From positions 97,118 to 161,117 of the forward strand of contig JAFYJD010000012.1 of assembly GCA_017538255.1 (NCBI GenBank): a stretch of DNA of 64,000 nucleotides, read 5' to 3'. The first letter of the stretch is position 1. Every line of letters begins with the position of its first letter. Positions 1 through 8,045 of the stretch are shown piece by piece. Below the pieces are notes generated by a model. The model did not search any database and was not told the DNA's origin. It was given only the letters and a program-made list of their open reading frames with translations. Made by a program: the position numbers and the translations under genes. The DNA is from Clostridia bacterium (lineage in GTDB: Bacteria > Bacillota > Clostridia > Christensenellales > CAG-138).

Positions 1-20
1 TTCCTTTCTTTGACGGCAGA

Positions 21-608
21 TCAGCGCTTTGCGGGCACTATTTCATCAATAATACCGTATGCAAGCGCTTGCTCCGCTGACATATAATTATCTCTCTCCG
101 TATCCAGAGCGATCTGCTCAACGGGTTTTCCTGTGCGCAAAGCAAGGATCTCGTTGAGTTTTTCGCGGGTGCGGAGTATCAACTCGGCCTGGATCTTAAT
201 GTCGCTCGCCTGGCCGTGCGCTCCTCCCGAAGGCTGGTGGATCATTATCTCGCTGTTTGGGAGCGCCTTGCGTTTTCCCTTTGCGCCTGCTGCAAGCAGA
301 AAAGCGCCCATCGACGCGGCCATACCCACGCAAATTGTGGATACCTCGCAGCGGATGTACTGCATAGTATCGTAGATTGCCATACCAGCAGTCACGCTGC
401 CGCCGGGGGAATTGATGTAGAGGTAGATGTCCTTATCGGGATCGTCCGCCTCGAGGAAGAGCATCTGAGCGATAATAACGTTTGCTTCTTCGTCGGTAAC
501 GGGGGAGCCGAGGAAAATTATCCTATCCTTAAGAAGGCGAGAATAGATATCGTAAGTCCTTTCGCCTTTATTGGTTTGTTCAATAACATAGGGGATAAGT
601 CCGGGCAT
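21..608 (-). CDS. clpP: ATP-dependent Clp protease proteolytic subunit ClpP
   Basis: Serine peptidase subunit that assembles into the tetradecameric chamber used by ClpX/ClpC ATPases to degrade regulatory and misfolded cytoplasmic proteins. The 195-residue product has normal family length. The triad can be placed by eye at Ser99 (MAASMGAF), His124 (MIHQP) and Asp173 (ERDN). The ATG at 608 was chosen because AGGAGG lies 7 nt upstream; an in-frame ATG at 644 has no such site and would overlap the end of tig. The gene follows tig by 22 nt on the same strand, the usual tig-clpP(-clpX) order; clpX, if present, lies beyond the left edge. Transcription probably comes from the tig promoter. Confidence 0.97.
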   Translation of the reverse strand: MPGLIPYVIEQTNKGERTYDIYSRLLKDRIIFLGSPVTDEEANVIIAQMLFLEADDPDKDIYLYINSPGGSVTAGMAIYDTMQYIRCEVSTICVGMAASMGAFLLAAGAKGKRKALPNSEIMIHQPSGGAHGQASDIKIQAELILRTREKLNEILALRTGKPVEQIALDTERDNYMSAEQALAYGIIDEIVPAKR

Positions 609-630
609 ATTGACCTCCTGTAAACTAAGT

Positions 631-1917
631 TTATTTCGCCTCAACGGAGTTTTCTACAAGGAATCGAACGAGCGCCTCGTAGAGCGCGTTGGAAGCATAG
701 CGCATACGGTTCTTTTCAAGTTCGGAATTGATCTTTTCATCATCCCAATGCTCGCGGCGCGCGGCGTCGGAGTTCTTGATCGCGGTGATAAAGTCCCGAT
801 CCTGAGGCTCGATTTTTTCGTCGTCTATGATTTTGAAAAGCACATACTGAGCCTTGAGGTTGCGTTGTGCACCCTCATAGTAATCCTTGCGGACATCTTC
901 AATGTTCATATTGGCATACTGAAGATAACCTTCGAGATTTGTACCGAACTGTTTGAGTTGATCGTCGAAACGATGGAGCTGAACATTCACTTCCTCGTTG
1001 AGGATGTCCTCGTGAATCTCGACTTCGGCGTTGTCGATCGCCTTCTGGACGATCGCGTTCACACGATCAAACTCGGCACGTTCCTTTGCGGCCTTTTCGA
1101 GTTCCGCACGGACATTCGATTTGTATGCGTCAACGGTATCGAACTCGGAAGTGTCCTTAACAAAGTCGTCGTCGAGTTCGGGAACTACATCGGTGCTGAT
1201 GGAATGCACCGTTACCTTGAAGATGACGTCTTTTCCTGCAAGATTCTCGGCCTGATAGTCCTCGGGGAAAGTAACGTTGAGATCGCATGTTTCGCCGATA
1301 TTCATACCTATCATCTGCTCTTCAAAGCCGGGGATGAAGGTGTGAGAGCCGATCTTGAGAGAATAGTTCTCGGCGGTGCCGCCCTCAAACTGTTCATCGT
1401 CAAGGAAGCCGGCAAAATCGAGCACTACGGTGTCGCCCTCCTGAACGGGGCGCTCAACGTTTTCGGTCGTCGCGACCGCTTCGCGGCGACGAAGTATATC
1501 CTTATCGACATCCTCATCCGTAACATTATACTCAGCCTTCGGGGCATCTATACCCTTGTACTGACCGAGTTTGACCTCGGGGCGAACGACGACTTCTGCG
1601 ATGATATCAACGCCGTTTTCTTCTGAAACGGAAGTAAACTCGATATGGGGCTGAAGTTCAGGGACGATATTATGCTCGGTGATCGCATTGGAATAGACCT
1701 GCTGTACGCAGCGGTCAAGTTCATCCTCCCAGAAGATCTCGGTACCGTAGAGCTGCTCGAGTTTCTTGCGGGGGGCTTTGCCCTTGCGGAAACCGGGAAC
1801 ATTGTAACGGGAGCCAAGGCGGCGATATGCGCTTTCGAGCGCGTTTACATAATCTTCAGCGGGAATGTGCAGACCAAGTCTTGCTTTTCCGTTTTCGATC
1901 TTAATGAGTTCAGACAT
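631..1917 (-). CDS. tig: trigger factor, ribosome-associated chaperone and prolyl isomerase
   Basis: Binds the ribosomal exit tunnel and folds nascent chains. The 428-residue protein has the three expected parts: an N-terminal ribosome-binding domain with the [17 protein letters not shown] signature near residue 43, an FKBP-like isomerase domain around residues 160-245 ([20 protein letters not shown]), and a helical C-terminal chaperone domain. The ATG at 1917 is preceded by GGAGG. It is first in the minus-strand tig-clpP unit, behind a good sigma-A promoter at 1998-2026. The transcript leader carries a short hairpin (TTCGGC/GCCGAA, 1935-1951). Confidence 0.97.
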   Translation of the reverse strand: MSELIKIENGKARLGLHIPAEDYVNALESAYRRLGSRYNVPGFRKGKAPRKKLEQLYGTEIFWEDELDRCVQQVYSNAITEHNIVPELQPHIEFTSVSEENGVDIIAEVVVRPEVKLGQYKGIDAPKAEYNVTDEDVDKDILRRREAVATTENVERPVQEGDTVVLDFAGFLDDEQFEGGTAENYSLKIGSHTFIPGFEEQMIGMNIGETCDLNVTFPEDYQAENLAGKDVIFKVTVHSISTDVVPELDDDFVKDTSEFDTVDAYKSNVRAELEKAAKERAEFDRVNAIVQKAIDNAEVEIHEDILNEEVNVQLHRFDDQLKQFGTNLEGYLQYANMNIEDVRKDYYEGAQRNLKAQYVLFKIIDDEKIEPQDRDFITAIKNSDAARREHWDDEKINSELEKNRMRYASNALYEALVRFLVENSVEAK

Positions 1918-1997
1918 ATTTTCCTCCGTGTGCTGTTCGGCATCTGCCGAATGATGATCGGATCAAACTCTTCGGTCAAGAGTATCCACAATGATAA

Positions 1998-2026
1998 ATT
2001 ATACCATAAACAGCGGCAGGTGTAAA
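1998..2026 (-). promoter_or_regulatory. sigma-A promoter of tig-clpP
   Basis: On the minus strand TTTACA is separated by 17 nt from TATAAT, about 80 nt upstream of the tig ATG. One mismatch to the -35 consensus, none to the -10. Confidence 0.75.
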
Positions 2027-2084
2027 CAGCAAAATCGCAATATACTAAACAATTTTATGTGCAGACTATATAACAAAATCAGTA

Positions 2085-2113
2085 TTGACTTAACTGTTTC
2101 TTCGGTATATCAT
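2085..2113 (+). promoter_or_regulatory. sigma-A promoter of the macro-domain gene
   Basis: TTGACT, 17 nt, TATCAT. The predicted transcription start falls near 2120, just ahead of the AAGGAGGTGAT ribosome site, giving a very short leader. Confidence 0.6.
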
Positions 2114-2139
2114 TGAAGCGTATCAAGGAGGTGATTGAT

Positions 2140-3201
2140 TTGCCTTTTTTCATCGTCAAAAACGATATAACCAAAATGAAAGTTGACGCGATCGTCAACG
2201 CCGCGAACAGATCCCTGCTCGGCGGCGGGGGAGTCGACTGTGCGATACACCGCGCTGCCGGACAAAAGCTGCTTGAGGAATGCCGGACGCTTGGCGGTTG
2301 TGAAGCCGGCGAGGCCAAATTGACGCTAGGCTATGATCTGCCCGCGAAATATGTTATCCACACGGTTGGCCCCATCTGGCATAACGGACTGTATTCGGAA
2401 AAGGAAATACTTTATTCCTGCTACGAAAACTCGCTTTACCTTGCAAGATCGAAGGGCGTTGAGAGCATCGCGTTTCCGCTGATTTCCGCGGGTGCTTACG
2501 GCTACCCGCGCGATAAGGCCATCTCCGTTGCCGAAAAGGCCATAAAGGATTTTTTGGCAGAGAACGATATGACCGTCTATCTCGTGCTTTTCGACGGCAC
2601 ATCGTACGCGTTCAGTAAAAAGCGCTTTGATGAACTCCGCGATTATATCGGCGACCGCTACGCCGAAGAGCACAAAGAGAGCATAAGCACGCTGTATCGG
2701 CGTAAGTTCAGAGCAAAGCAGCGCGCTGCGCTCGATCTATGCACCAATGCCGAACCCTCATTCGGCAACTCCTCCGCATCTGTTGATATAATGCCCGAGA
2801 TGTGCGACGCTGAAGCCTTGATCGATTATTCCGGCATCAGCAAGAAGATAGACGAGATGCTCGACGAGAGTTTCAGCGAAATGCTGCTTAGGAAGATCGA
2901 CGAGCGTGGGATGACCGATTCCGCGTGCTACAAAAAGGCGAATATCGACCGAAAACTATTCTCAAAGATACGCTCATACAGACTTTACAGGCCTAGTAAA
3001 GCGACCGCGATCGCGTTTGCCGTTGCGCTTGAACTCGATCTGAACGAGACTGCAAATATGCTCAAAAAGGCAGGATACGCGCTTTCGCATTCAAATAAGT
3101 TCGATCTTATTATAGAATACTTTATCGAACGAGGCATCTATGATGTTTACGAGATAAATGAGGCGCTGTTTGCATTCGATCAGCAACTGCTGGGAGCATA
3201 A
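2140..3201 (+). CDS. macro-domain (ADP-ribose-binding) protein with C-terminal helical domain
   Basis: 353 residues. The first ~165 form a macro domain of the MacroD/YmdB type: VDAIVNAANRSL then GGGGVDCAIHRAAG, followed by IHTVGP and SAGAYGYP. Members bind ADP-ribose and many remove ADP-ribose or O-acetyl groups; activity here is inferred. The last ~110 residues are helical and look like a DNA-binding-type helix-turn-helix (KIRSYRLYRPSKATAIAFAV), a resemblance only. The TTG at 2140 was chosen because AAGGAGGTGAT ends 5 nt before it; an upstream TTG at 2113 lacks a site. It has its own promoter and terminator, and the next gene on the strand encodes a vWA protein. Confidence 0.85.
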   Translation: MPFFIVKNDITKMKVDAIVNAANRSLLGGGGVDCAIHRAAGQKLLEECRTLGGCEAGEAKLTLGYDLPAKYVIHTVGPIWHNGLYSEKEILYSCYENSLYLARSKGVESIAFPLISAGAYGYPRDKAISVAEKAIKDFLAENDMTVYLVLFDGTSYAFSKKRFDELRDYIGDRYAEEHKESISTLYRRKFRAKQRAALDLCTNAEPSFGNSSASVDIMPEMCDAEALIDYSGISKKIDEMLDESFSEMLLRKIDERGMTDSACYKKANIDRKLFSKIRSYRLYRPSKATAIAFAVALELDLNETANMLKKAGYALSHSNKFDLIIEYFIERGIYDVYEINEALFAFDQQLLGA

Positions 3202-3225
3202 GACATAATCTATTTATCTTCTACA

Positions 3226-3255
3226 CCCGCTGAAATAACCCGCAGCGGGTTTTTT
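3226..3255 (+). terminator. intrinsic terminator after the macro-domain gene
   Basis: CCCGCTG (3226-3232) pairs with CAGCGGG (3243-3249), followed by six T residues. It separates the macro gene from the downstream vWA gene. Confidence 0.85.
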
Positions 3256-3348
3256 GTCGCTTTTCAAGCGACCAAATATTGGTTTTTGGCTGTTATAATC
3301 GGTGCGCAGGGTGAAAAACACCCAAATCAGAAAGTGAGGTTAAAAGCT

Positions 3349-3993
3349 ATGAAAAAGAATTTGACAGAGATCGTATTCATCCTTGACCGCAGCGGCTCTA
3401 TGAGCGGGCTGGAGGGCGACACCATCGGCGGCTTCAACTCGATGATAGAGAAACAGCGCAGAGAGGACGGCGAGGCGCTTGTTTCCACAGTGCTATTTGA
3501 CGGCGTAAGCGAAGTTATCCACGACAGAGTACCGCTTGACAGTATTGCGAAGATGACCGAAAAGGACTACTATGTTCGCGGCTGCACAGCGCTTCTCGAC
3601 GCGATGGGCGGGGCGATAAAGCACATTTCAAACGTTCACAAGTACATCCGCGACGAGGATGTGCCGGAGCAGACAATTTTCATAATCACGACAGACGGTA
3701 TGGAGAATGCAAGTCATGAGTACACATCGGAAAAGGTTAAAAAACTTGTCGAAGAGAAGAAAAAACTAGGCTGGGAGTTTATCTTCCTTGGCGCAAATAT
3801 CGATGCTGTGGGAACAGCAAAACACTATGGCATCAACGAAGACAGGGCAGTAAATTACTGTTGTGACAGCGTCGGTACCGCGCTAAACTTCTCGGTAATG
3901 AACGAGGCTATATCAACCGTCCGTTCAAAGAAGCGACTTGATAAAAACTGGAAAAAGAGCATAGAGGCCGATTTTGAAAAACGCTGCAAGTGA
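3349..3993 (+). CDS. von Willebrand factor A domain protein
   Basis: Cytoplasmic vWA protein of 214 residues, essentially one domain; no signal peptide or membrane segment. The metal-ion-dependent adhesion site is intact: DRSGSMSG near residue 14, a threonine in the CTALLDAM segment, and the TTDGMEN segment. The ATG at 3349 follows GAGG at suitable distance; a longer in-frame reading from 3286 has no ribosome site. A TATAAT at 3294-3299 could be a -10 box but its -35 is poor. Proteins of this type mediate metal-dependent protein contacts. The partner is unknown, though the adjacent macro-domain protein is the obvious candidate. The gene ends before a strong palindromic terminator. Confidence 0.85.
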   Translation: MKKNLTEIVFILDRSGSMSGLEGDTIGGFNSMIEKQRREDGEALVSTVLFDGVSEVIHDRVPLDSIAKMTEKDYYVRGCTALLDAMGGAIKHISNVHKYIRDEDVPEQTIFIITTDGMENASHEYTSEKVKKLVEEKKKLGWEFIFLGANIDAVGTAKHYGINEDRAVNYCCDSVGTALNFSVMNEAISTVRSKKRLDKNWKKSIEADFEKRCK

Positions 3994-4046
3994 TTTTAAA
4001 TCAATGTAAAAGCGCAGATAAGGGCGTATCCGCATAAGGAGATACA

Positions 4047-4140
4047 GGTTTTCAGCCGAAACACCCTTTCATCAATGAAAAATCCGCTAATACATATGTA
4101 TTAGCGGATTTTCATTATGCTTGATATTCGGCCGAAAACC
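4047..4140. terminator. bidirectional terminator: perfect palindrome inside an outer inverted repeat
   Basis: A perfect 17-bp-arm palindrome at 4079-4112 (AAAATCCGCTAATACAT and its complement, no loop) lies between two convergent genes and ends in T-runs on both strands. It is enclosed by a second inverted repeat, GGTTTTCAGCCGAA (4047-4060) against TTCGGCCGAAAACC (4127-4140), with one mismatch. Confidence 0.8.
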
Positions 4141-4146
4141 GCGTAT

Positions 4147-4923
4147 TTACATTTTGCGAACAAACAGTTGATACTTTTTCCTGTCTATACCGTATGCAAT
4201 GTATTTTTGTCCGCGATGCATCCGTGTATTAACGCCGTTCTGATACGGATACGCTTCAATGAATAACTTTCTGCCGTTTAAGTATGCAATGCCGCTGATG
4301 TTTTCGTCTCCTATACGCCTTTTCCAAGTCGAGTTGGGATACAGTTTGGGGAAAGGATTAGGGATCTCTGCAAAATACTGATTGTTCGATTCTTCTTGAG
4401 TCTGTTCAGATTCAACGCTTTTGCGTTTATCTTCAACAATGCTTCCATAGAACAGTTCACGCGCTTGGCTCAGTATCCTTCCGGTAATGGGGGAGCGCCC
4501 GGATATGTCTTTGACCTCGATTTCAGAGCATTCTGCAACGTTAAGCATATCATCTGCGCGTTTGTTGCTATGCAGATTCTGCGATCGCTTCTGCGAGAGA
4601 GCGAGTCGTATCCGCTCACGATACCCCTCCGCTTGGGCTCTGTTTAACGAAACGTATCCTTCAGAAATCACCATGCCATCGCTGTTTGCCAACGCAAAAC
4701 CCTTTACACCTGTTATGTCGGCAGTTCCATTCTGTGCATTCGGGTCGATATCGACAAACATCAGCCCTGCATCCGAAACAAGCACAGTGAATGAGTCTTT
4801 GATTGCTTCAGCACGCAATTTCACGGACTTCATCAACCGCAGTTCATATTCTGTGCGGCTGTTTCGCTCATTGAGTTTGACAGAGCCTTTGATATCGCCG
4901 TTAAGCGCAATTGTTTTGATCAT
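4147..4923 (-). CDS. uncharacterised 258-residue protein
   Basis: Not recognised. The ATG at 4923 follows GGGGGTG, so the frame is likely expressed. The N-terminal ~110 residues read as a beta-rich domain (MIKTIALNGDIKGSV..., VLVSDAGLMFVDIDPN...). A charged, polar middle follows (residues ~110-185, rich in K, R, E, Q, S). A C-terminal ~70-residue segment has many aromatics and basic residues (NSTWKRRIGDENISG..., GQKYIAYGIDRKKYQLFV). No signal peptide or membrane segment is visible. It is divergent from ylmC, whose product is sporulation-associated, so a sporulation role is possible but unsupported by the sequence itself. Confidence 0.65.
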   Translation of the reverse strand: MIKTIALNGDIKGSVKLNERNSRTEYELRLMKSVKLRAEAIKDSFTVLVSDAGLMFVDIDPNAQNGTADITGVKGFALANSDGMVISEGYVSLNRAQAEGYRERIRLALSQKRSQNLHSNKRADDMLNVAECSEIEVKDISGRSPITGRILSQARELFYGSIVEDKRKSVESEQTQEESNNQYFAEIPNPFPKLYPNSTWKRRIGDENISGIAYLNGRKLFIEAYPYQNGVNTRMHRGQKYIAYGIDRKKYQLFVRKM

Positions 4924-5047
4924 AGCGCACCCCCATTTAAACTTATGCCGAAAAGCGTGTAATGTTGACGGAGTTTTGATGAATTACCTGTCATCTTTTG
5001 ACAGTATTGTAAATACTATAAACCAAAACCGAAAAGGGGGCAGAATT

Positions 5048-5305
5048 ATGTCAAACACAACATTTTCCGAACTCAGAGAAAAGGAGATAATAAATATTTG
5101 CGACGGAGCGCGGCTAGGAACTATATGCGACCTTGAACTCGATGATTGCACGGGGCTTATCTGTTCGATAGTTGTGCCCGGTCCCGCGCGTATGCTTGGC
5201 CTTATAAAGAATTCCGAGGAACTTGTCATCCCGTTTTGCAAGATACAGAAGATAGGCGATGATGTCATCCTCGTCGATATAAACGATTTGAAGCGAATAG
5301 AGTGA
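5048..5305 (+). CDS. ylmC: YlmC/YmxH-family PRC-barrel sporulation protein
   Basis: 85-residue single PRC-barrel protein of the YlmC/YmxH family, found almost only in spore-forming Firmicutes. The family pattern is clear: a start like FSELREKEIINICDGARLG, then DLELDD, a VPG segment and a closing strand VDINDLKRIE. The biochemical role is not established. The ATG at 5048 follows an AGGGGG site. The gene is followed after about 60 nt by an acyltransferase with its own promoter. Confidence 0.88.
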   Translation: MSNTTFSELREKEIINICDGARLGTICDLELDDCTGLICSIVVPGPARMLGLIKNSEELVIPFCKIQKIGDDVILVDINDLKRIE

Positions 5306-5311
5306 TCTGTC

Positions 5312-5340
5312 TTGCAAATATCGCTTCCAAATGGTATCAT
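5312..5340 (+). promoter_or_regulatory. sigma-A promoter of the acyltransferase gene
   Basis: TTGCAA, 17 nt, TATCAT, 28 nt upstream of the acyltransferase ATG. Confidence 0.6.
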
Positions 5341-5367
5341 ATAAACAATATGTATTTGGGGGCAAAC

Positions 5368-6636
5368 ATGATCTCAAATAACAAACTCGATCCAAAATAC
5401 ATCGATGTGCTTGACGGCATTCGCGCCTTGAGTGTTATTATCGTGCTTATTTTCCATTTTTGGCAGCAGACTTGGATATTTCCTAATATTCGAACGCCTT
5501 TTCTGCGGTTCTTGAAGATCGAAAGCATCGATTTTACGAATCTTGCGACGATGGGCTATCTGTTTGTCGATATGCTCGTTTTGTTGAGCGGTTTTTTGCT
5601 GTTTCTGCCGGTTATGAGGCAAGTTTTCCTTGACGACTCTCGCCTCGATGTTCGTCTCTATATCAAAAAACGCATAGCGAGAATACTTCCGAGTTATTAT
5701 TTTGCGGTACTCTTTGTCTTCTTTGTTTTCGCGCTGCCGTCCGGACAGTATGCCTCAAAAGAGATCGCCTACAAGGATCTGATAACGCACCTGACCTTTA
5801 CTCAAACGCTGTTTGTTCAAACCCATCTGCAAACAAAATGTGGCGCCGTCCTCTGGACGGTAGCTGTTGAGGTTTGGTTCTATATCATTTTCCCCTTCAT
5901 TGCAAGATTGATCGAAAAGCGCGATTGCCTTACGAAACAGAAGTCCATAATCACATCTATAAGTATAATTATGATGCTGTTTATATCAATGCATCTTATT
6001 ACAGTTTACTGGGATAAGGCATTTGTCAACAGACCAAACGCCTATGTGGCAATGTACATAAACCAATTGCCCGCCTTTATGGGCACTTACGCAAACGGTA
6101 TGCTCGGCGCGATGCTCTATGTTCTCGCAGTTATGTATCTCGACCGCAGCCGCGCCGTATCGATCGTTGCGACCATACTTTCGGTATTGTGCTTATTCTA
6201 CATCATAACGCTTATAAAGGACTGTGAGCGGCTTCCCGCAAACGGCAAACAGTTCTGGCAGGTCTCAAAACGCTGGCTCTGGACAGGTAGTTTTACCGTA
6301 TTCATACTATCGAGCGCAATGTCCGCGCGCTGGTTCAGGGCTTTGCTTTCTAACCCGGTTATGCGCTTCTTGAGCAGGATATCGTTCAATCTCTATATTT
6401 GGCATCAATGGCTTGCTGTACAGATCAAATACGAATGGCGCATTCCCGCTTGGACGGGTGAAGTTCCTCCGAATCAAACGGGTGATAGGGTATGGATGAA
6501 CAAATATGCCCTCATTATAACCGCAGCGGCGTTCATCGTCGCGACACTCTTCACTTATTTGATCGAAAGACCCGCTTCGGATATCATCCTCGGCAAGCGA
6601 ACATTCGTTTTTAAGAAAAGTTCAAAGACTCAATAG
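5368..6636 (+). CDS. acyltransferase-3 (OafA/YrhL-type) membrane protein
   Basis: 422-residue polytopic membrane acyltransferase. The family's N-terminal signature is present: YIDVLDGIRALSVIIVLIFHFW, with the conserved Arg and the His of the H-F/H-W motif. About ten hydrophobic segments follow. Members O-acylate cell-surface polysaccharides or peptidoglycan; the substrate here cannot be told. The ATG at 5368 is preceded by GGGGGC. The protein ends after the last transmembrane segment and has no SGNH esterase domain. A hairpin terminator follows. Confidence 0.9.
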   Translation: MISNNKLDPKYIDVLDGIRALSVIIVLIFHFWQQTWIFPNIRTPFLRFLKIESIDFTNLATMGYLFVDMLVLLSGFLLFLPVMRQVFLDDSRLDVRLYIKKRIARILPSYYFAVLFVFFVFALPSGQYASKEIAYKDLITHLTFTQTLFVQTHLQTKCGAVLWTVAVEVWFYIIFPFIARLIEKRDCLTKQKSIITSISIIMMLFISMHLITVYWDKAFVNRPNAYVAMYINQLPAFMGTYANGMLGAMLYVLAVMYLDRSRAVSIVATILSVLCLFYIITLIKDCERLPANGKQFWQVSKRWLWTGSFTVFILSSAMSARWFRALLSNPVMRFLSRISFNLYIWHQWLAVQIKYEWRIPAWTGEVPPNQTGDRVWMNKYALIITAAAFIVATLFTYLIERPASDIILGKRTFVFKKSSKTQ

Positions 6637-6654
6637 TCAAACTTTAACCAACAA

Positions 6655-6680
6655 AAAAGCATCGGATAACCGATGCTTTT
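6655..6680. terminator. bidirectional intrinsic terminator
   Basis: AAAAGCATCGG / CCGATGCTTTT, 11-bp stem with ATAA loop, between the convergent acyltransferase and small membrane protein genes. Confidence 0.88.
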
Positions 6681-6697
6681 AATTCGGTGTTATGCCA

Positions 6698-7093
6698 TCA
6701 GCAGCCGCAGAACGAATCAATAAAACCGCCGATCACGGGAAGATCGCACTTTTTGCCATTAAATGCGGCAACCGCGGACAATACAAGGTAAACAATAGCG
6801 GGAATATTTACCAGCCAGAAAAGGAGCGTAAAGAGCCAAAATTGGATCAGATTGACAAGAATCAGACGCAGAACAAGCAACAGCACAAGCGCAATAACCG
6901 AAATGGCAAGCGCACGGCGCACAAAAGGATTCTTATCGAGGAAGAAGAACACTACGGCCGCGATAATGGGAACGATGAAACTTGCCCAATAGATACCGCC
7001 CCATAAACAGTCAACAGCCGCGACGATAAAGATGATTCCCGCAAGAATGTTAGCATTAAGCGGTTTGATGAGAGTGGATTTGCCGTTGTCCAT
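6698..7093 (-). CDS. small four-helix membrane protein
   Basis: 131 residues with about four hydrophobic helices (ILAGIIFIVAAVDCLWGGIYW, FIVPIIAAVVFFFL, ALAISVIALVLLLVLRLIL, FWLFTLLFWLVNIPAIVYLVL) and a short C-terminal tail with two late cysteines (DSFCGC). It resembles the many small Clostridial proteins of the DUF4870/TIC20-like sort in topology only; function unknown. The ATG at 7093 has GGAGG 8 nt upstream, so an in-frame extension to 7171 is unlikely. A long inverted repeat lies upstream at 7122-7159. Confidence 0.75.
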   Translation of the reverse strand: MDNGKSTLIKPLNANILAGIIFIVAAVDCLWGGIYWASFIVPIIAAVVFFFLDKNPFVRRALAISVIALVLLLVLRLILVNLIQFWLFTLLFWLVNIPAIVYLVLSAVAAFNGKKCDLPVIGGFIDSFCGC

Positions 7094-7121
7094 AAAAGCA
7101 CCTCCAAAAGGTTTTTTATTT

Positions 7122-7159
7122 GATATTGAGCAAATACATAGCGTATTTGCCTTAATATC
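7122..7159 (-). promoter_or_regulatory. long interrupted palindrome upstream of the membrane protein gene
   Basis: GCAAATAC (7130-7137) and GTATTTGC (7143-7150) are perfect arms. They are flanked by a second pair, GATATT (7122-7127) and AATATC (7154-7159). The position just upstream of the ribosome site suggests an operator or a leader hairpin. No T-run follows, so it is not a standard terminator. Confidence 0.45.
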
Positions 7160-7227
7160 ATCGTAATCCATTATATTATTATTTTAACTCAAATGCAATA
7201 GCCAAGTTCGACATTAAAGGCTGTTAA

Positions 7228-7259
7228 TAATAAAAGCCCGACTTTTTGACGCCGGACTT
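7228..7259 (-). terminator. intrinsic terminator of the flavodoxin gene
   Basis: On the minus strand AAGTCCG pairs with CGGGCTT (one G-T pair) and is followed by TTTATTATT. Confidence 0.65.
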
Positions 7260-7270
7260 AGAGTTTTTAA

Positions 7271-7792
7271 TCAGATGACGCCGTTTTCCGTCAGCCAATT
7301 CTCAATATGCTTTTGGGAGTTCTCAACGCCGCTGCCGCTAAGGGAAAGTCCTCTTGCAACGCTTGAGTTGCGGCAGATCTTCTTTATATCCTCGATGCTG
7401 CGTCCGAGGTCGTTGCCCTCGTTGGTGCACAGGGGAAGTATTTTTTTGTTTGAAAAATCAAAAGCCTCCAGAAAAGTGAATACCGCCATCGGCATCGTAT
7501 TCCAATAATTCGGGTAGGCGAGGATTATGGTATCGTATTCGTCGATGCTTTCTGGAAGATCCCTTAGTTCGGGGCGCGCATTATTGTTGTAGTCATCTTT
7601 TGACTCGCGCATGCAAACATCGTATTCATCGGAATAGGGCTTTTTCATAACGATATTAAAGATATCGGCGCCGGTGAGTTCTTTGCACATCTCGGCAGCG
7701 ACCTCGGTATGTCCTACCTTGATGTACTGCTTGGAATAACCAACATAGTTTTCGCCTCTTCTTGAAAAGAAAGCAATGAGTGTTTTGGACAT
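7271..7792 (-). CDS. flavodoxin-family protein
   Basis: 173-residue FMN-binding electron carrier or NAD(P)H oxidoreductase of the flavodoxin-4 type. It opens with a beta-strand and phosphate-loop region (TLIAFFSRRGENY). AYPNYWNTMPMAVFTFLE is the region that contacts the flavin ring, and a further conserved segment reads LPLCTNEGNDLGRSIEDI. The ATG at 7792 has AAGGAGG 10 nt upstream. It is a single-gene unit, divergent from glmS. Confidence 0.88.
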   Translation of the reverse strand: MSKTLIAFFSRRGENYVGYSKQYIKVGHTEVAAEMCKELTGADIFNIVMKKPYSDEYDVCMRESKDDYNNNARPELRDLPESIDEYDTIILAYPNYWNTMPMAVFTFLEAFDFSNKKILPLCTNEGNDLGRSIEDIKKICRNSSVARGLSLSGSGVENSQKHIENWLTENGVI

Positions 7793-8045
7793 AATCTATC
7801 CTCCTTAAATAGTTGCGCGGCGATGCCGCTTATCCTTGGTATCATTTTACTACTTTTCAAAGCATAACACAAGGTATCTGTGGTTATATTTTCCGCAAAA
7901 AGTGTTTTTGGAGGCAGTTCATATAAATCCTGTATTTGCATCGAAAAAAAATAATCATCAATATTTTGCGCAACTGTTCCATTTTGGCTCAAAAAGTTGT
8001 ATAATAATCAAATGGATAAATCTATGCCCATTCGGAGGTTTGAAT

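Noticed and set aside
610..1626. 338-codon open frame opposite tig on the plus strand
   Set aside because: It is antisense to a fully recognisable trigger factor gene, has no ribosome site, and reads as a reverse shadow of biased codons.
7836..8045. glmS ribozyme or long glmS leader
   Set aside because: A TATAAT lies about 40 nt before the start and no ribozyme core sequence is visible.
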